Source: Mucilaginibacter sp. 44-25 | Lineage (GTDB): Bacteria; Bacteroidota; Bacteroidia; Sphingobacteriales; Sphingobacteriaceae | Length of the DNA stretch: 64,000 nt | Reading direction: 5' to 3' | Assembly (NCBI GenBank): GCA_001898335.1 | Contig: MKTS01000005.1 | Coordinates: 1 to 64,000 of the forward strand | Part shown: positions 1 to 8,193 of the stretch, piece after piece | How positions within the stretch are numbered: position 1 is the first letter of the stretch | Layout: each line of letters begins with the position of its first letter | The notes under the pieces: generated by a model | Seen by the model: the letters and a program-made list of their open reading frames with translations, nothing else | Told to the model about the DNA's origin: nothing | Databases searched by the model: none | Translations under genes and position numbers: made by a program

Positions 1-125
1 AGATTCTTCGCTACCGCTCAGAATGATAAAGGCTAAATAAACTTGTCATGCTGAGGAACGAAGCATCTGATTTACACCTTGCATAACGTATATTAGATTC
101 TTTACTATCGCTCAGAATGACAAGG
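1..125. repeat. Palindromic intergenic repeats (type B), one partial and one complete
   Basis: Bases 1-32 are the right arm of a repeat that continues outside the window. Bases 43-125 are a full copy. Each full copy is about 85 bases: a left arm (TTGTCATGCTGAG...GAAGCATCT), a variable AT-rich middle, and a right arm (AGATTCTTCGCTA...AATGACAA) that is an imperfect reverse complement of the left arm. A transcript would fold into one long hairpin. Further copies lie at 505-778, 28199-28347, 48145-48227 and 60031-60097. Confidence 0.85.
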
Positions 126-141
126 GCGCGTATTAGAATTA

Positions 142-465
142 ATGAAGCAACACAATTATTTTACCTATATTTTAACAAATTACAAGAAGACTGTACTATA
201 TACAGGTGTTACCAATGATCTTGATCGCCGATTATACGAGCATTATTTTGGCATAGACAAAACCAATAGTTTTACAAAAAAGTACCAATGTTTTTATTTG
301 GTTTGGTATGAGCGTCATCAATACATAGAGCATGCTATTGAACGTGAGAAAGAAATCAAAGGTTGGACAAGGATAAAGAAAGAGAAATTGATAGCCACAG
401 AGAATCCTAAATGGGACTTTTTGAATGAGACAATTATGGAATGGCCGCCAGTTAATATCCCTTAA
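142..465 (+). CDS. GIY-YIG nuclease family protein
   Basis: This 107-residue protein has the compact single-domain form of the UvrC-type GIY-YIG fold: YILTN near residue 10, the GIY-YIG-equivalent YTGVTN near residue 20, the catalytic-arginine segment DLDRRLYEH, the FTKKY segment, and EREKEIKGW with the conserved glutamate followed by RIKKEKLI. All expected catalytic positions look intact, so a metal-dependent DNA nuclease activity is likely. No partner domain is present. The gene stands alone inside a cluster of palindromic repeats, with a type B copy ending 17 bases upstream and three more starting 40 bases downstream. The family is common in Bacteroidota as orphan genes of unknown role; a link to the repeats is inference. 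Confidence 0.9.
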   Translation: MKQHNYFTYILTNYKKTVLYTGVTNDLDRRLYEHYFGIDKTNSFTKKYQCFYLVWYERHQYIEHAIEREKEIKGWTRIKKEKLIATENPKWDFLNETIMEWPPVNIP

Positions 466-938
466 TTAAGGCGCATACCGTTAAAACAGCAAGCTCTAAA
501 TAAGTTGTCATGCTGAACGTACGTGAAGCATCTGTTCTACGACTTATATGGCATATATTAGATTCTTCGCTATCGCTCAGAATGACAAAGACTAATAAAC
601 TTGTCATGCTGAACGCAGTGAAGCATCTGATTTACATCTTGTATAGCGTATACTAGATGCTTCGCTATCGCTCAGCATAACAAACACTAAATAAACCTGT
701 CATGCTGAGGAACGAAGCATCTATTCTGCGACTTGCATAAGGTATATCAGATTCTTCGCCACCGTTCAGAATGATAAAGGCTAAACAACCTATCATTGCG
801 AGGAAGGAAGCAATAACAGTAGTAAATACACCATTTTAACACCCCTCTTCAGCAATCCACACACATTATCAAACAATTAAGTCAAAATCAATCATTTGTA
901 AAAAGCCGATTGTGTTTTCTTATCCGGTAAATTAAGCG
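466..938. repeat. Repeat-filled intergenic region: three type B palindromes and a half type C copy
   Basis: No gene is visible in this stretch. Type B copies lie at about 505-589, 601-684 and 697-778. They are separated by 11-12 base AT-rich spacers built around the shared string ctaa(a)taaa, which gives a tandem array with a period of about 96 bases. At about 792-815 a half copy of a related type (C: TCATTGCGAGGAAGGAAGCAA) follows. The middles of the copies differ while the arms are conserved, as expected if the hairpin arms are what is maintained. Confidence 0.85.
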
Positions 939-946
939 TATCTTTG
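939..946 (+). promoter_or_regulatory. Probable -7 promoter box of typA (TATCTTTG)
   Basis: TATCTTTG matches the Bacteroidota -7 consensus TAnnTTTG. It ends 25 bases before the typA ATG. The -33 region has only a T-rich stretch and no clear TTTG, so the call rests on the -7 box and its position. Confidence 0.55.
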
Positions 947-971
947 CGCAAAATTTATAAGGCCGCATTTC

Positions 972-2783
972 ATGCAAAAAATCAGAAATATTGCGATCAT
1001 CGCACACGTTGACCACGGTAAAACCACCCTGGTTGACAAAATTTTACACAGCTGCGCCATTTTCCGCGACAACCAGGAAACCGGTGAGCTTATTCTTGAC
1101 AATAACGACCTGGAGCGCGAACGCGGTATCACCATCGTGTCTAAAAACGTATCGGTACGTTACAAGGATGTGAAAATAAACATTATTGATACCCCGGGCC
1201 ACGCCGACTTTGGCGGCGAGGTGGAGCGCGTATTGAAAATGGCCGATGGCGTATTACTGCTTTGCGATGCTTTTGAAGGCGCCATGCCGCAAACCCGTTT
1301 CGTAACCCAAAAAGCTTTGGCTTTAGGCTTGAAACCAATTGTGGTTGTTAACAAAGTAGATAAAGAAAACTGCCGCCCCGAAGAGGTTTACGAGCAGATA
1401 TTTGAATTGTTCTTTAACCTTGAAGCTACCGAAGAACAGCTGGATTTCCCGGTTATCTACGGTTCATCAAAACAGGGTTGGATGAACACCGACTGGAAAA
1501 CGCCTACCGAGGATATTTTCCCGTTGATGGATGCTATCCTGGAGAACATCCCTCCTGCTCCTGAAGCGGAAGGTACGCTGCAAATGCAGATCACCTCGTT
1601 AGACTATTCGTCTTTCGTAGGCCGTATCGCTATTGGCCGTGTGGCTCGTGGTACCATCAAAGAGAATATGCCGGTATCACTGGTAAAACGCGATGGCAAA
1701 ATTGTTAAATCCCGTATTAAAGAGCTTTACACTTTTGAAGGCTTGGGTAAAGTAAAAGCTACCGAAGTAAAATCGGGCGATATTTGTGCTGTTGTAGGTA
1801 TTGATGGTTTCGAGATTGGTGATACCATTGCCGATTTTGAAAACCCGGAACAACTGGAGGTAATCAAAATTGATGAGCCTACCATGAACATGCTGTTCAC
1901 CATCAACAACTCACCTTTCTTTGGTAAAGAAGGTAAATTTGTAACCTCACGCCACGTACGCGACCGCCTGTACAAAGAGATGGAGAAAAACCTGGCGTTA
2001 AAGGTTGTTGAAACCGATTCGCCTGATTCATACCTGGTATATGGCCGTGGTATCCTCCACTTATCAGTACTGATCGAGACCATGCGTCGCGAAGGCTACG
2101 AATTACAGGTAGGCCAGCCGCAGGTAATTGTTAAAGAAATTGACGGTGTAAAATGCGAGCCGGTTGAAACCCTGATCGTTGACGTGCCGGGCGATGTTGC
2201 CGGTAAGGTAATTGAGCTGGTTACCCAGCGCAAAGGCGACCTGCTGGTAATGGAGCCAAAAGGCGACTTACAGCACCTGGAGTTTGAGATCCCGTCACGC
2301 GGTATCATCGGTTTACGTAACAACGTATTGACCGCTACCGCCGGTGAAGCTATCATGGCGCACCGCTTTAAGGCTTACGAGCCTTGGAAAGGCCCTATCC
2401 CCGGCCGTTCAAACGGTGTATTGATCTCTATGGAAAAAGGCCAGACAACGGCTTACGCTATTGATAAATTGCAGGATCGCGGCCGTTTCTTTGTTGACCC
2501 TGGTGTTGACATTTACGAAGGCCAGATACTGGGCGAGCACATCCGCGATAACGATTTGGTGATCAACGTTGTTAAAGGCAAGCAGTTAACCAACATGCGC
2601 GCCTCAGGTTCTGACGATAACGTGCGTATCGCGCCGGCTATCAAATTCTCTCTTGAAGAGTCAATGGAGTATATCCAGGCCGACGAATACATTGAGGTTA
2701 CACCACAAAGCATGCGCTTACGTAAGATCTACCTAACCGAGAACGAACGTAAAGTAAACGCCAAGAAGTTTGTAAATCAATAA
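972..2783 (+). CDS. typA: Ribosome-associated translational GTPase TypA/BipA
   Basis: The 603-residue product matches the usual length of TypA/BipA, a translation-factor GTPase that binds 70S ribosomes and supports ribosome assembly and stress adaptation. The GTPase motifs are clear: AHVDHGKTT at residues 11-19, [12 protein letters not shown] near residue 73, and NKVD near 127. Domain 2, the EF-G-like domains III and V, and the BipA-specific C-terminal domain follow. The C-terminal region holds [13 protein letters not shown], where Ala/Gly-rich loops contact the ribosome. The gene is monocistronic: it has its own -7 box upstream and a terminator at 2819-2851. Confidence 0.97.
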   Translation: MQKIRNIAIIAHVDHGKTTLVDKILHSCAIFRDNQETGELILDNNDLERERGITIVSKNVSVRYKDVKINIIDTPGHADFGGEVERVLKMADGVLLLCDAFEGAMPQTRFVTQKALALGLKPIVVVNKVDKENCRPEEVYEQIFELFFNLEATEEQLDFPVIYGSSKQGWMNTDWKTPTEDIFPLMDAILENIPPAPEAEGTLQMQITSLDYSSFVGRIAIGRVARGTIKENMPVSLVKRDGKIVKSRIKELYTFEGLGKVKATEVKSGDICAVVGIDGFEIGDTIADFENPEQLEVIKIDEPTMNMLFTINNSPFFGKEGKFVTSRHVRDRLYKEMEKNLALKVVETDSPDSYLVYGRGILHLSVLIETMRREGYELQVGQPQVIVKEIDGVKCEPVETLIVDVPGDVAGKVIELVTQRKGDLLVMEPKGDLQHLEFEIPSRGIIGLRNNVLTATAGEAIMAHRFKAYEPWKGPIPGRSNGVLISMEKGQTTAYAIDKLQDRGRFFVDPGVDIYEGQILGEHIRDNDLVINVVKGKQLTNMRASGSDDNVRIAPAIKFSLEESMEYIQADEYIEVTPQSMRLRKIYLTENERKVNAKKFVNQ

Positions 2784-2818
2784 TTGGTTAGATCCAAAAA
2801 ACAAGAATGGTATACAAG

Positions 2819-2851
2819 AGCTGGTGATATTCACCGGCTTTTTTTATTTTT
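2819..2851 (+). terminator. Rho-independent terminator after typA
   Basis: A 9-base-pair stem (AGCTGGTGA / TCACCGGCT, one G-U pair) with a three-base loop is followed by a run of T interrupted by one A. It lies 36 bases after the typA stop. Confidence 0.8.
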
Positions 2852-2871
2852 ACAAAAAATAAACCTTACAC

Positions 2872-3873
2872 ATGAACAGATTATTTATACTGTTACTTTT
2901 AACAATAGCTATTGTAACAGGTTCATGCGTTAAAAACGCAGACGTACAACCACAATCCATCACCCTTAATTATACCGACCTCACCCTGCAGGCAGGCAGC
3001 GGGAAGCAGTTACTGGCATCTCGTTATGATGCTACACAGATCATCTGGACCTCGTCTGACAGTACCGTGGCGTCTATCAATGAAAAAGGCATAATTATGG
3101 CGCTAAAAGAGGGCACCACCTTAATGACGGCCAAGAGCAAGCAATATAACGTTACCGCCACCTGCACAGTAAAGGTTACTCCTCTGATCGTTGAGGGTAA
3201 AGATATTGGAATAGGTGCCGATGGTTCGGTATTTATTATAGGTACCGATAGTACATCTTCAAGCAGCGGTTATAGCATTTCAAAATTGGTAAACAACACC
3301 TTAACTAAGCTGCCTGATTGTGGCGCGGTAAGGGTTGCTGTTGACCCTAAAGGTATGCCCTGGGTAGTTACCAAATTGCACACTATATTAAAATATAATG
3401 GTGCTACGTGGGTTACTATACCGGGTGCAGCTACCGATATAGGTATTGGCGCTAATGGGTCGGTATATGCCATAGGTAATATCGAAGTATCGCCAACGGG
3501 TGGTAACAACATTATGCGCTGGAACGGTACAGCATGGGAAACCATGCCTGATTGCGCGGGTACACGCATAGCCGTAGCACCTGATGGCACGCCCTGGGTA
3601 GTTAATAAATCTAATCTTGTTTACAAGTATACGGGCAATTATCTGTGGGATCCCATGTATAATATTTACGCCTATGACATAGGTATAGGCGCTAACGGAG
3701 CGGTATTTGTAACAGGTATGAGGCTTGGCAGCAATGATATACACGTATACCAATGGAACAACTTCAGCTACGACTGGACGGATCTGAATGTTTTGGGCGG
3801 TAACAACATTTCTGTAACGCCCGATGGGCATGCATGGTGGCTTGATAAAAATAATATCCTGCAGAAACGATAA
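2872..3873 (+). CDS. Lipoprotein with a BIG2-like Ig domain and tectonin-type beta-propeller repeats
   Basis: The 333-residue product starts with a signal peptide ending in a lipobox (VTGSC, Cys19), so it should be a lipid-anchored envelope protein. Residues about 30-102 resemble a bacterial Ig-like group 2 domain (LTLQAGSGKQL ... WTSSDSTVASINEKGIIMAL). The rest is built of alternating repeats, DIGIGADGSVFIIG-like and VAVDPKGMPWVV-like, about six in all. This is the signature of tectonin/TECPR repeats, which form a beta-propeller and in other proteins bind sugars or lipopolysaccharide. The natural ligand here cannot be told. The gene is a single unit between two terminators. Confidence 0.8.
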   Translation: MNRLFILLLLTIAIVTGSCVKNADVQPQSITLNYTDLTLQAGSGKQLLASRYDATQIIWTSSDSTVASINEKGIIMALKEGTTLMTAKSKQYNVTATCTVKVTPLIVEGKDIGIGADGSVFIIGTDSTSSSSGYSISKLVNNTLTKLPDCGAVRVAVDPKGMPWVVTKLHTILKYNGATWVTIPGAATDIGIGANGSVYAIGNIEVSPTGGNNIMRWNGTAWETMPDCAGTRIAVAPDGTPWVVNKSNLVYKYTGNYLWDPMYNIYAYDIGIGANGAVFVTGMRLGSNDIHVYQWNNFSYDWTDLNVLGGNNISVTPDGHAWWLDKNNILQKR

Positions 3874-3882
3874 TTAATAAGT

Positions 3883-3919
3883 AGCAGAGCCCGGCAAACC
3901 GCCGGGCTCTGCTTTTTTT
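3883..3919 (+). terminator. Strong rho-independent terminator
   Basis: A perfect 13-base-pair GC-rich stem (3883-3895 / 3901-3913) with loop AAACC is followed by a run of T. It ends the tectonin lipoprotein transcript, directly before the -7 box of the next operon. Confidence 0.93.
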
Positions 3920-3920
3920 A

Positions 3921-3928
3921 TACATTTG
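3921..3928 (+). promoter_or_regulatory. Probable -7 box of the polysaccharide operon (TACATTTG)
   Basis: TACATTTG fits TAnnTTTG and ends 10 bases before the flippase ATG, giving a very short leader. The preceding T run of the terminator would occupy the spacer. No convincing -33 TTTG is visible. Confidence 0.45.
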
Positions 3929-3938
3929 TGCAGTAGAT

Positions 3939-5258
3939 ATGCGCATACCCCATATTCCCGGATTTGATAAGCAGGCTTTAAACAAGTATTTAAAAAATAC
4001 CGGAATGGCCTTTATTGGCAAAGTGGGCAGTTTGGTAATTACCATGCTGGTAAATATCCAGATAGCCAACTACCTGCACTCCGAGCTTTTCGGTATCCTA
4101 AATGGCGCTATTACCTATGTGTACTTTTTCCAGGCGATAACATCGTTGGGTTTAGACCAGTATATTGTTAAAGAGCTGCACCAGCACCCCGGAAACCGCG
4201 ACCGCATCCTGGGCACCTCATTCAGGTTAAAAATATTTGCAGGGTTACTGGCATTACCACTTATTTTTCTGGCTTACCACCTATACCCGGCAAAAAGTAC
4301 ACCTTACTTATTCGTATTCATATTGTCGTTTACTGGCGTTATCCAGTCGTTTAACATTATCGATCCGTATTTTCAATCGCAGGTACAGTCGAAATATATT
4401 ATGCAGGTACAGGTTACCGCTTACCTTATCTCCGCGTTAATTAAGCTGCTGCTTATTTATGTGTTTAAAGCCCCTGTATTATGGTTTGTGTACGCGCTTT
4501 TATTTGATTGGATATTGTTATCAGCTGGGTATATTATTACCTACCGCAACAACGGCTACAGCATTTCCGGATGGAGTTTTAACAGCACGCTCGCGCGTAA
4601 GCTGGTATCATACTCATGGCCACTCATTATATCAGGCGTTATGGTTTCCGTTTATATGCGTATAGACCAGATCATGCTGCAAAACATGCGCAACGCTTCT
4701 GAAGCCGGGGCCTATGCCACGGTAGTAAGGTTTAGCGAGGCCTGGTATTTTATACCATCTGTAATAGTAAGTACGCTCTTCCCGGCCATTTTAAATGCCA
4801 GGCGTGATGATATAGAGCGGTACAAACGTCGCCTGCAAAACCTGTACGACCTAATGGTTTACATCAGTTTACCGGCAGCGATTGTAATCAGTTTCGCGGC
4901 GCCGCTGATATATAAACTATTTAAACCCGAATATGCCAGTGCGGCACCGGTACTGGCCGTGCATATATGGTCGGGCGTGTTTGTTTTTTTGGGGGTAGCC
5001 AGCGGCCAGCAGCTCATAGCGGAAGATCACGCGCGGCTAAGCTTTATCCGCACGGGTTTTGGCGCTATCGTAAACATTATATTCAATTTATTACTTATCC
5101 CAACCATGGGCATGATGGGTACAGCCATCGCCACGCTTATTGCCTACGCCTCGTCTACTCTTTTCGTTATTTTTATACCTAAAGTGAGCAGGCAAGGTGT
5201 AATGATGTTTAAATCATTATTCTTAATTTCACTTTTTCAAAAAATCACAAAACGTTGA
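3939..5258 (+). CDS. Wzx-type oligosaccharide flippase (MOP superfamily)
   Basis: The 439-residue protein is highly hydrophobic with about 12 predicted membrane helices and the layout of polysaccharide flippases: an N-terminal GKVGSLVITMLVNIQIANYL segment, a central QIMLQNM segment and a C-terminal half rich in aromatic residues. Such proteins move lipid-linked oligosaccharide units across the inner membrane for O-antigen, capsule or exopolysaccharide assembly. It is the first gene of a four-gene rightward cluster with two methyltransferases and a glycosyltransferase. No polymerase (Wzy) or initiating transferase is in the window, so the pathway must be completed elsewhere. The stop codon overlaps the TTG start of the next gene. 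Confidence 0.88.
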   Translation: MRIPHIPGFDKQALNKYLKNTGMAFIGKVGSLVITMLVNIQIANYLHSELFGILNGAITYVYFFQAITSLGLDQYIVKELHQHPGNRDRILGTSFRLKIFAGLLALPLIFLAYHLYPAKSTPYLFVFILSFTGVIQSFNIIDPYFQSQVQSKYIMQVQVTAYLISALIKLLLIYVFKAPVLWFVYALLFDWILLSAGYIITYRNNGYSISGWSFNSTLARKLVSYSWPLIISGVMVSVYMRIDQIMLQNMRNASEAGAYATVVRFSEAWYFIPSVIVSTLFPAILNARRDDIERYKRRLQNLYDLMVYISLPAAIVISFAAPLIYKLFKPEYASAAPVLAVHIWSGVFVFLGVASGQQLIAEDHARLSFIRTGFGAIVNIIFNLLLIPTMGMMGTAIATLIAYASSTLFVIFIPKVSRQGVMMFKSLFLISLFQKITKR

Positions 5259-5908
5259 GTACCTTTTCATCCCTTATAAAAGTTTTAACCAAACCTGCGC
5301 ACCTGCGCGCATTGCTATCATTCAACAATAAAGGCTATTTAACTGATATCGGATGGTTCAGGGCTTTTGACAGCCGGTCGCCGGTTGATGCTAATGGTAA
5401 CCCCATTCCCTGGGTTACGTATTCTTTTATTGATTTTATAAAAGATAAACTCAGCAAACAGCTCAACATTTTTGAGTTTGGGTCGGGCAACTCCACCTAT
5501 TTTTACGCGAAACATGCAGGCAGCGTAGTTTCTGTTGAACATGATAAGCAATGGTTTGACAAAATTGTGCAATCCGGAAAAAAACCTGTCAACGCGGAAA
5601 TGATCTACTGTGAACTGGTACGTGATGGCGAATACTGCCGTGCCCCGTTAAAGCTGGACAAAAAATTCGACATTATTATCGTTGATGGCCGCGACCGGGT
5701 AAACTGCTGCAAAAAAGGGATTGAAGCACTAAGCGAAAACGGCATAATGGTGCTTGATGATTCGGAACGTGAGGATTATAAGGAAGCTGTTGATTTTTTA
5801 ATTAGCAAGGGTTTTAAACATTTGCTTTTCAGCGGCATATCTCCCGGTCTGTTTTATCGTAAATCAACTTCGGTATTTTATAAAACGGATAACTGTTTAG
5901 GCATATAA
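5255..5908 (+). CDS. Class I SAM-dependent methyltransferase-like protein
   Basis: This 217-residue protein has a Rossmann methyltransferase core. The SAM-binding motif I is [15 protein letters not shown] near residue 71, motif II is [11 protein letters not shown], and [14 protein letters not shown] near 139 matches the aspartate motif before strand 4. The start is a TTG at 5255 that overlaps the flippase stop (TTGA), which implies translational coupling. Its place between a flippase and a second methyltransferase suggests modification of a glycan or its lipid carrier, but the substrate is unknown. Cysteines are frequent in the C-terminal half. Confidence 0.75.
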   Translation: MSTFSSLIKVLTKPAHLRALLSFNNKGYLTDIGWFRAFDSRSPVDANGNPIPWVTYSFIDFIKDKLSKQLNIFEFGSGNSTYFYAKHAGSVVSVEHDKQWFDKIVQSGKKPVNAEMIYCELVRDGEYCRAPLKLDKKFDIIIVDGRDRVNCCKKGIEALSENGIMVLDDSEREDYKEAVDFLISKGFKHLLFSGISPGLFYRKSTSVFYKTDNCLGI

Positions 5909-5910
5909 TC

Positions 5911-6681
5911 ATGGCTGAAAAAATGATCAGCGGCAATGTTAAAACCGCTTATGACGAGTTTTATAAAAAGCATGATGAGGACTGGCGTATGCTGGGCGCT
6001 AAGTACAAAGCAGAGCATATTATAGCGGTTTGTAAGGGCATCGCATTTAATACCGTGCTGGAAGTAGGTGCCGGCGATGGCAGTATCCTCAAATACCTTT
6101 CCGATGCCGGTTTCGCGCCGGAATATCATGCCGTTGAAATATCCGACAGCGGTGTTGAGCATATTAAGAACCGTAACATTAGCAGACTCGCCTCCGTACA
6201 GGTGTTCGACGGTTATGCGCTACCTTTTGCAGATAACAGCTTTGATCTTATTATTCTTTCGCACGTATTGGAGCATGTTGAACATGAGCGCCTGCTGCTG
6301 CGCGAATTGAAACGTGTAGCCCGCCATTTTGTAATAGAGGTACCTATCGATTATAAAACCAACGTAGATAAGCGCATCAAACATTTCCTGGCCTACGGGC
6401 ATATTAATGTGTATACGCCCACCTCGTTACGCTACCTGCTGCAAACCGAGGGCTTTGAGATAAAAAAAGATCTTACCTCCGTAATAGCGCCGGAAGTAAC
6501 CCGCTTTAATACTTTTGTAAACCAAAAGAAACCGGCAAATCTGGTTAATCAGCTCAAAATATCAGCTGAGTACCTTGTTAAGAATATATTGATCGGCCTG
6601 AGCGCGGGCATGGGCGAAAAGCTGGCCAACGCCTACACCGTTTTATGCACTAAAACCGATAAACAGGCCGAGATATTTTAA
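5911..6681 (+). CDS. Class I SAM-dependent methyltransferase (Methyltransf_11 type)
   Basis: The 256-residue product carries a canonical methyltransferase motif I ([15 protein letters not shown], near residue 50) and the motif [16 protein letters not shown] near residue 110. The latter is typical of the UbiE/Methyltransf_11 group, with the VLEHV signature seen in many glycan and sugar methyltransferases. The gene begins two bases after the previous stop, so the two methyltransferases are almost certainly co-expressed. The substrate is not identifiable; a sugar or a lipid-linked intermediate is the contextual guess. Confidence 0.82.
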   Translation: MAEKMISGNVKTAYDEFYKKHDEDWRMLGAKYKAEHIIAVCKGIAFNTVLEVGAGDGSILKYLSDAGFAPEYHAVEISDSGVEHIKNRNISRLASVQVFDGYALPFADNSFDLIILSHVLEHVEHERLLLRELKRVARHFVIEVPIDYKTNVDKRIKHFLAYGHINVYTPTSLRYLLQTEGFEIKKDLTSVIAPEVTRFNTFVNQKKPANLVNQLKISAEYLVKNILIGLSAGMGEKLANAYTVLCTKTDKQAEIF

Positions 6682-6704
6682 ATAACTTTGCAGGGTAACA
6701 TTAA

Positions 6705-7634
6705 TTGATCCCATTGAACGCTTCTCCTGCTCCTATAGCGCTATTTGTATACAACCGGCCCGCGCATACGCTCGAAACACTCTCGTACTTGAAAAAAAAC
6801 GAATTAGCGGCGCAATCAGACCTATATATCTTTTCTGACGGCCCTAAAACCGAAAAAGATGCCGCCAGTGTTGCAGAAGTGAGAAAGATAGCTGTAGAAG
6901 TATCGGGCTTTAAAATGGTAACATTAATCGCGCGCGAACGTAACATGGGCCTGGCTAACTCGGTAATCAGCGGGGTTAGTCAGCTGGTGTCAACACATGG
7001 CCGCGTTATTGTTTTTGAGGACGACCTGATCTCATCGCCGCATACACTCGAATACTTTAATAACGCCCTGAACCATTACCAGGACGAAGAAAAAGTTATG
7101 CATATCAGCGGTTATATTTTCCCGCTGGAGAACGCCCAACTGCCCGAAACCTTTTTTTTCCGCGCGGCATTAAGCTGGGGCTGGGCCACCTGGGCACGCG
7201 CCTGGAAAAACTTTGAGCCCGATGTGGATCAACTCATCAGCCGTTTTGATGATGAAAAGATAAAACAGTTTTCTATTGAAGGCACCATGAACTTCTGGAA
7301 ACAGATACAGGACTTTAAAGCAGGCAAAAACAACTCCTGGGCTATACGCTGGTACGCCTCGGTATTTCTTAACGGCGGGCTTACACTAAACCCTTCACAA
7401 TCGCTTATCCACAACATCGGGCACGATGGCAGCGGCACCCATTCTAACATAGAGCATATGTACGGGGTAAATTTAGCTGAGCACAGCATCACGCATTTTC
7501 CTGCCAAAGTTGAGGAAAACCCGGTAGCCTACCAGGCTATCAAACACTTCCTCAGCCGCCGTAAAGGCAGCCTCTTACAACGCTTGTTACGGTTGGCTAA
7601 CCAACTCACAGTTAAATACTTTTCTAAAAAATAG
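6705..7634 (+). CDS. GT-A fold glycosyltransferase
   Basis: The 309-residue protein begins with a glycosyltransferase family 2-like core: PIALFVYNRPAHTLETL near residue 10, LYIFSDGPK near 40, and the metal-binding acidic motif VIVFEDDLISSP near 102. ALSWGWATWARAWKNFEPD near 152 is typical of a family of surface-glycan transferases. It lacks membrane helices and is probably peripheral at the cytoplasmic membrane. The start is a TTG at 6705, 23 bases after the preceding stop. It closes the polysaccharide cluster; donor and acceptor sugars cannot be read from sequence. Confidence 0.83.
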   Translation: MIPLNASPAPIALFVYNRPAHTLETLSYLKKNELAAQSDLYIFSDGPKTEKDAASVAEVRKIAVEVSGFKMVTLIARERNMGLANSVISGVSQLVSTHGRVIVFEDDLISSPHTLEYFNNALNHYQDEEKVMHISGYIFPLENAQLPETFFFRAALSWGWATWARAWKNFEPDVDQLISRFDDEKIKQFSIEGTMNFWKQIQDFKAGKNNSWAIRWYASVFLNGGLTLNPSQSLIHNIGHDGSGTHSNIEHMYGVNLAEHSITHFPAKVEENPVAYQAIKHFLSRRKGSLLQRLLRLANQLTVKYFSKK

Positions 7635-7715
7635 CTTTATTAACATTCGGGCATGTATTTTAATATTTGTTAATAAATATTATTAAAATATATAGTCTAC
7701 ATAATATATAGATAT

Positions 7716-7723
7716 TATATTTG
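7716..7723 (+). promoter_or_regulatory. Possible -7 box (TATATTTG) upstream of the 80-residue gene
   Basis: TATATTTG fits the TAnnTTTG consensus in a very AT-rich gap. A transcript from here would first meet the hairpin at 7792-7821 and then the gene at 7875. No -33 element is clear. Confidence 0.3.
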
Positions 7724-7791
7724 TGTAATTATTATCTATCTCTCCAACCAATTGTTCTTTATGATAAATAATGAGGTCAGTAAAAACACAT

Positions 7792-7821
7792 AAAGAGAAA
7801 ACCAGACGTTTTCTCTTTTTT
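7792..7821. terminator. Hairpin with flanking T run (terminator or leader attenuator)
   Basis: An exact 11-base-pair stem (AAAGAGAAAAC / GTTTTCTCTTT) with loop CAGAC is followed by more T. It lies 158 bases after the glycosyltransferase stop and 54 bases before the next ATG. It may end the polysaccharide operon, or act in the leader of the gene at 7875. Confidence 0.6.
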
Positions 7822-7874
7822 GTTTCCGAAACATTGGCACCGTTTTTTGTGTTAAACAAATAAAGGCTAAACCA

Positions 7875-8117
7875 ATGAAAGAGGATAAAGATACCGCCCC
7901 CGCAGAAAAAGATGGCAAATATGAGTTTGACATACACTACTCGGGCCGCGAGCTGCACTGCAAAGTAGAAAAGGAGCAAAATAAGCTAAGCGTACAGATA
8001 GATAACAATATTAATGCTGAGCTTACTGTACAGGAAGATGGCTGCCTGATACAAACCGGCGGCTCCGACCTGCCCGACTCGGCCATAGATTATATCAAGA
8101 AGCGCATTTTAGGTTAG
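7875..8117 (+). CDS. Small hypothetical protein, 80 residues
   Basis: The product is small, soluble and acidic, without a signal peptide, membrane segment or recognised motif. It is rich in charged residues, with KEDKDTAPAEKDGKYEFDI at the start and two cysteines (HCKVEK and DGCLIQ). The body reads as alternating beta-strand segments (YEFDIHYSGRELHCKVEK, KLSVQIDNNINAELTVQ), so a small beta-sheet domain is plausible. It is bracketed by a hairpin upstream and a terminator downstream, hence a single-gene unit. Codon use is like that of its neighbours, which supports it as real. Confidence 0.65.
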   Translation: MKEDKDTAPAEKDGKYEFDIHYSGRELHCKVEKEQNKLSVQIDNNINAELTVQEDGCLIQTGGSDLPDSAIDYIKKRILG

Positions 8118-8134
8118 TTTTTTTCTGCCTGTAA

Positions 8135-8170
8135 CAAAGAGCACAAGTAATTTGTGCTCTTTGCATTTTA
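8135..8170 (+). terminator. Terminator hairpin after the 80-residue gene
   Basis: A perfect 12-base-pair stem (CAAAGAGCACAA / TTGTGCTCTTTG) with loop GTAAT is followed by a short, imperfect T run (CATTTTA). A TTG inside the right arm could extend the next reading frame, but a start inside a terminator stem is unlikely. Confidence 0.7.
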
Positions 8171-8193
8171 CAGCATCCAGCATATTCCTGCTT

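Noticed and set aside
505..778. The type B array as a CRISPR
   Set aside because: The units are palindromes of about 85 bases with variable middles, not 25-40 base direct repeats with unique spacers, and no cas gene is near.
3388..3831. 147-residue frame opposite the tectonin lipoprotein
   Set aside because: A shadow frame produced by the repeated coding units; the plus strand has a signal peptide and regular repeats.
7683..7979. 98-residue minus-strand frame opposite the 80-residue gene
   Set aside because: It covers the hairpin and an AT-rich gap with low-complexity residues and lacks any conserved motif.
8152..8193. Upstream extension of the AI-2E transporter gene to a TTG
   Set aside because: The TTG lies in the right arm of a perfect terminator hairpin (8135-8163), and the added residues do not resemble the family. 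The ATG at 8194 is used.
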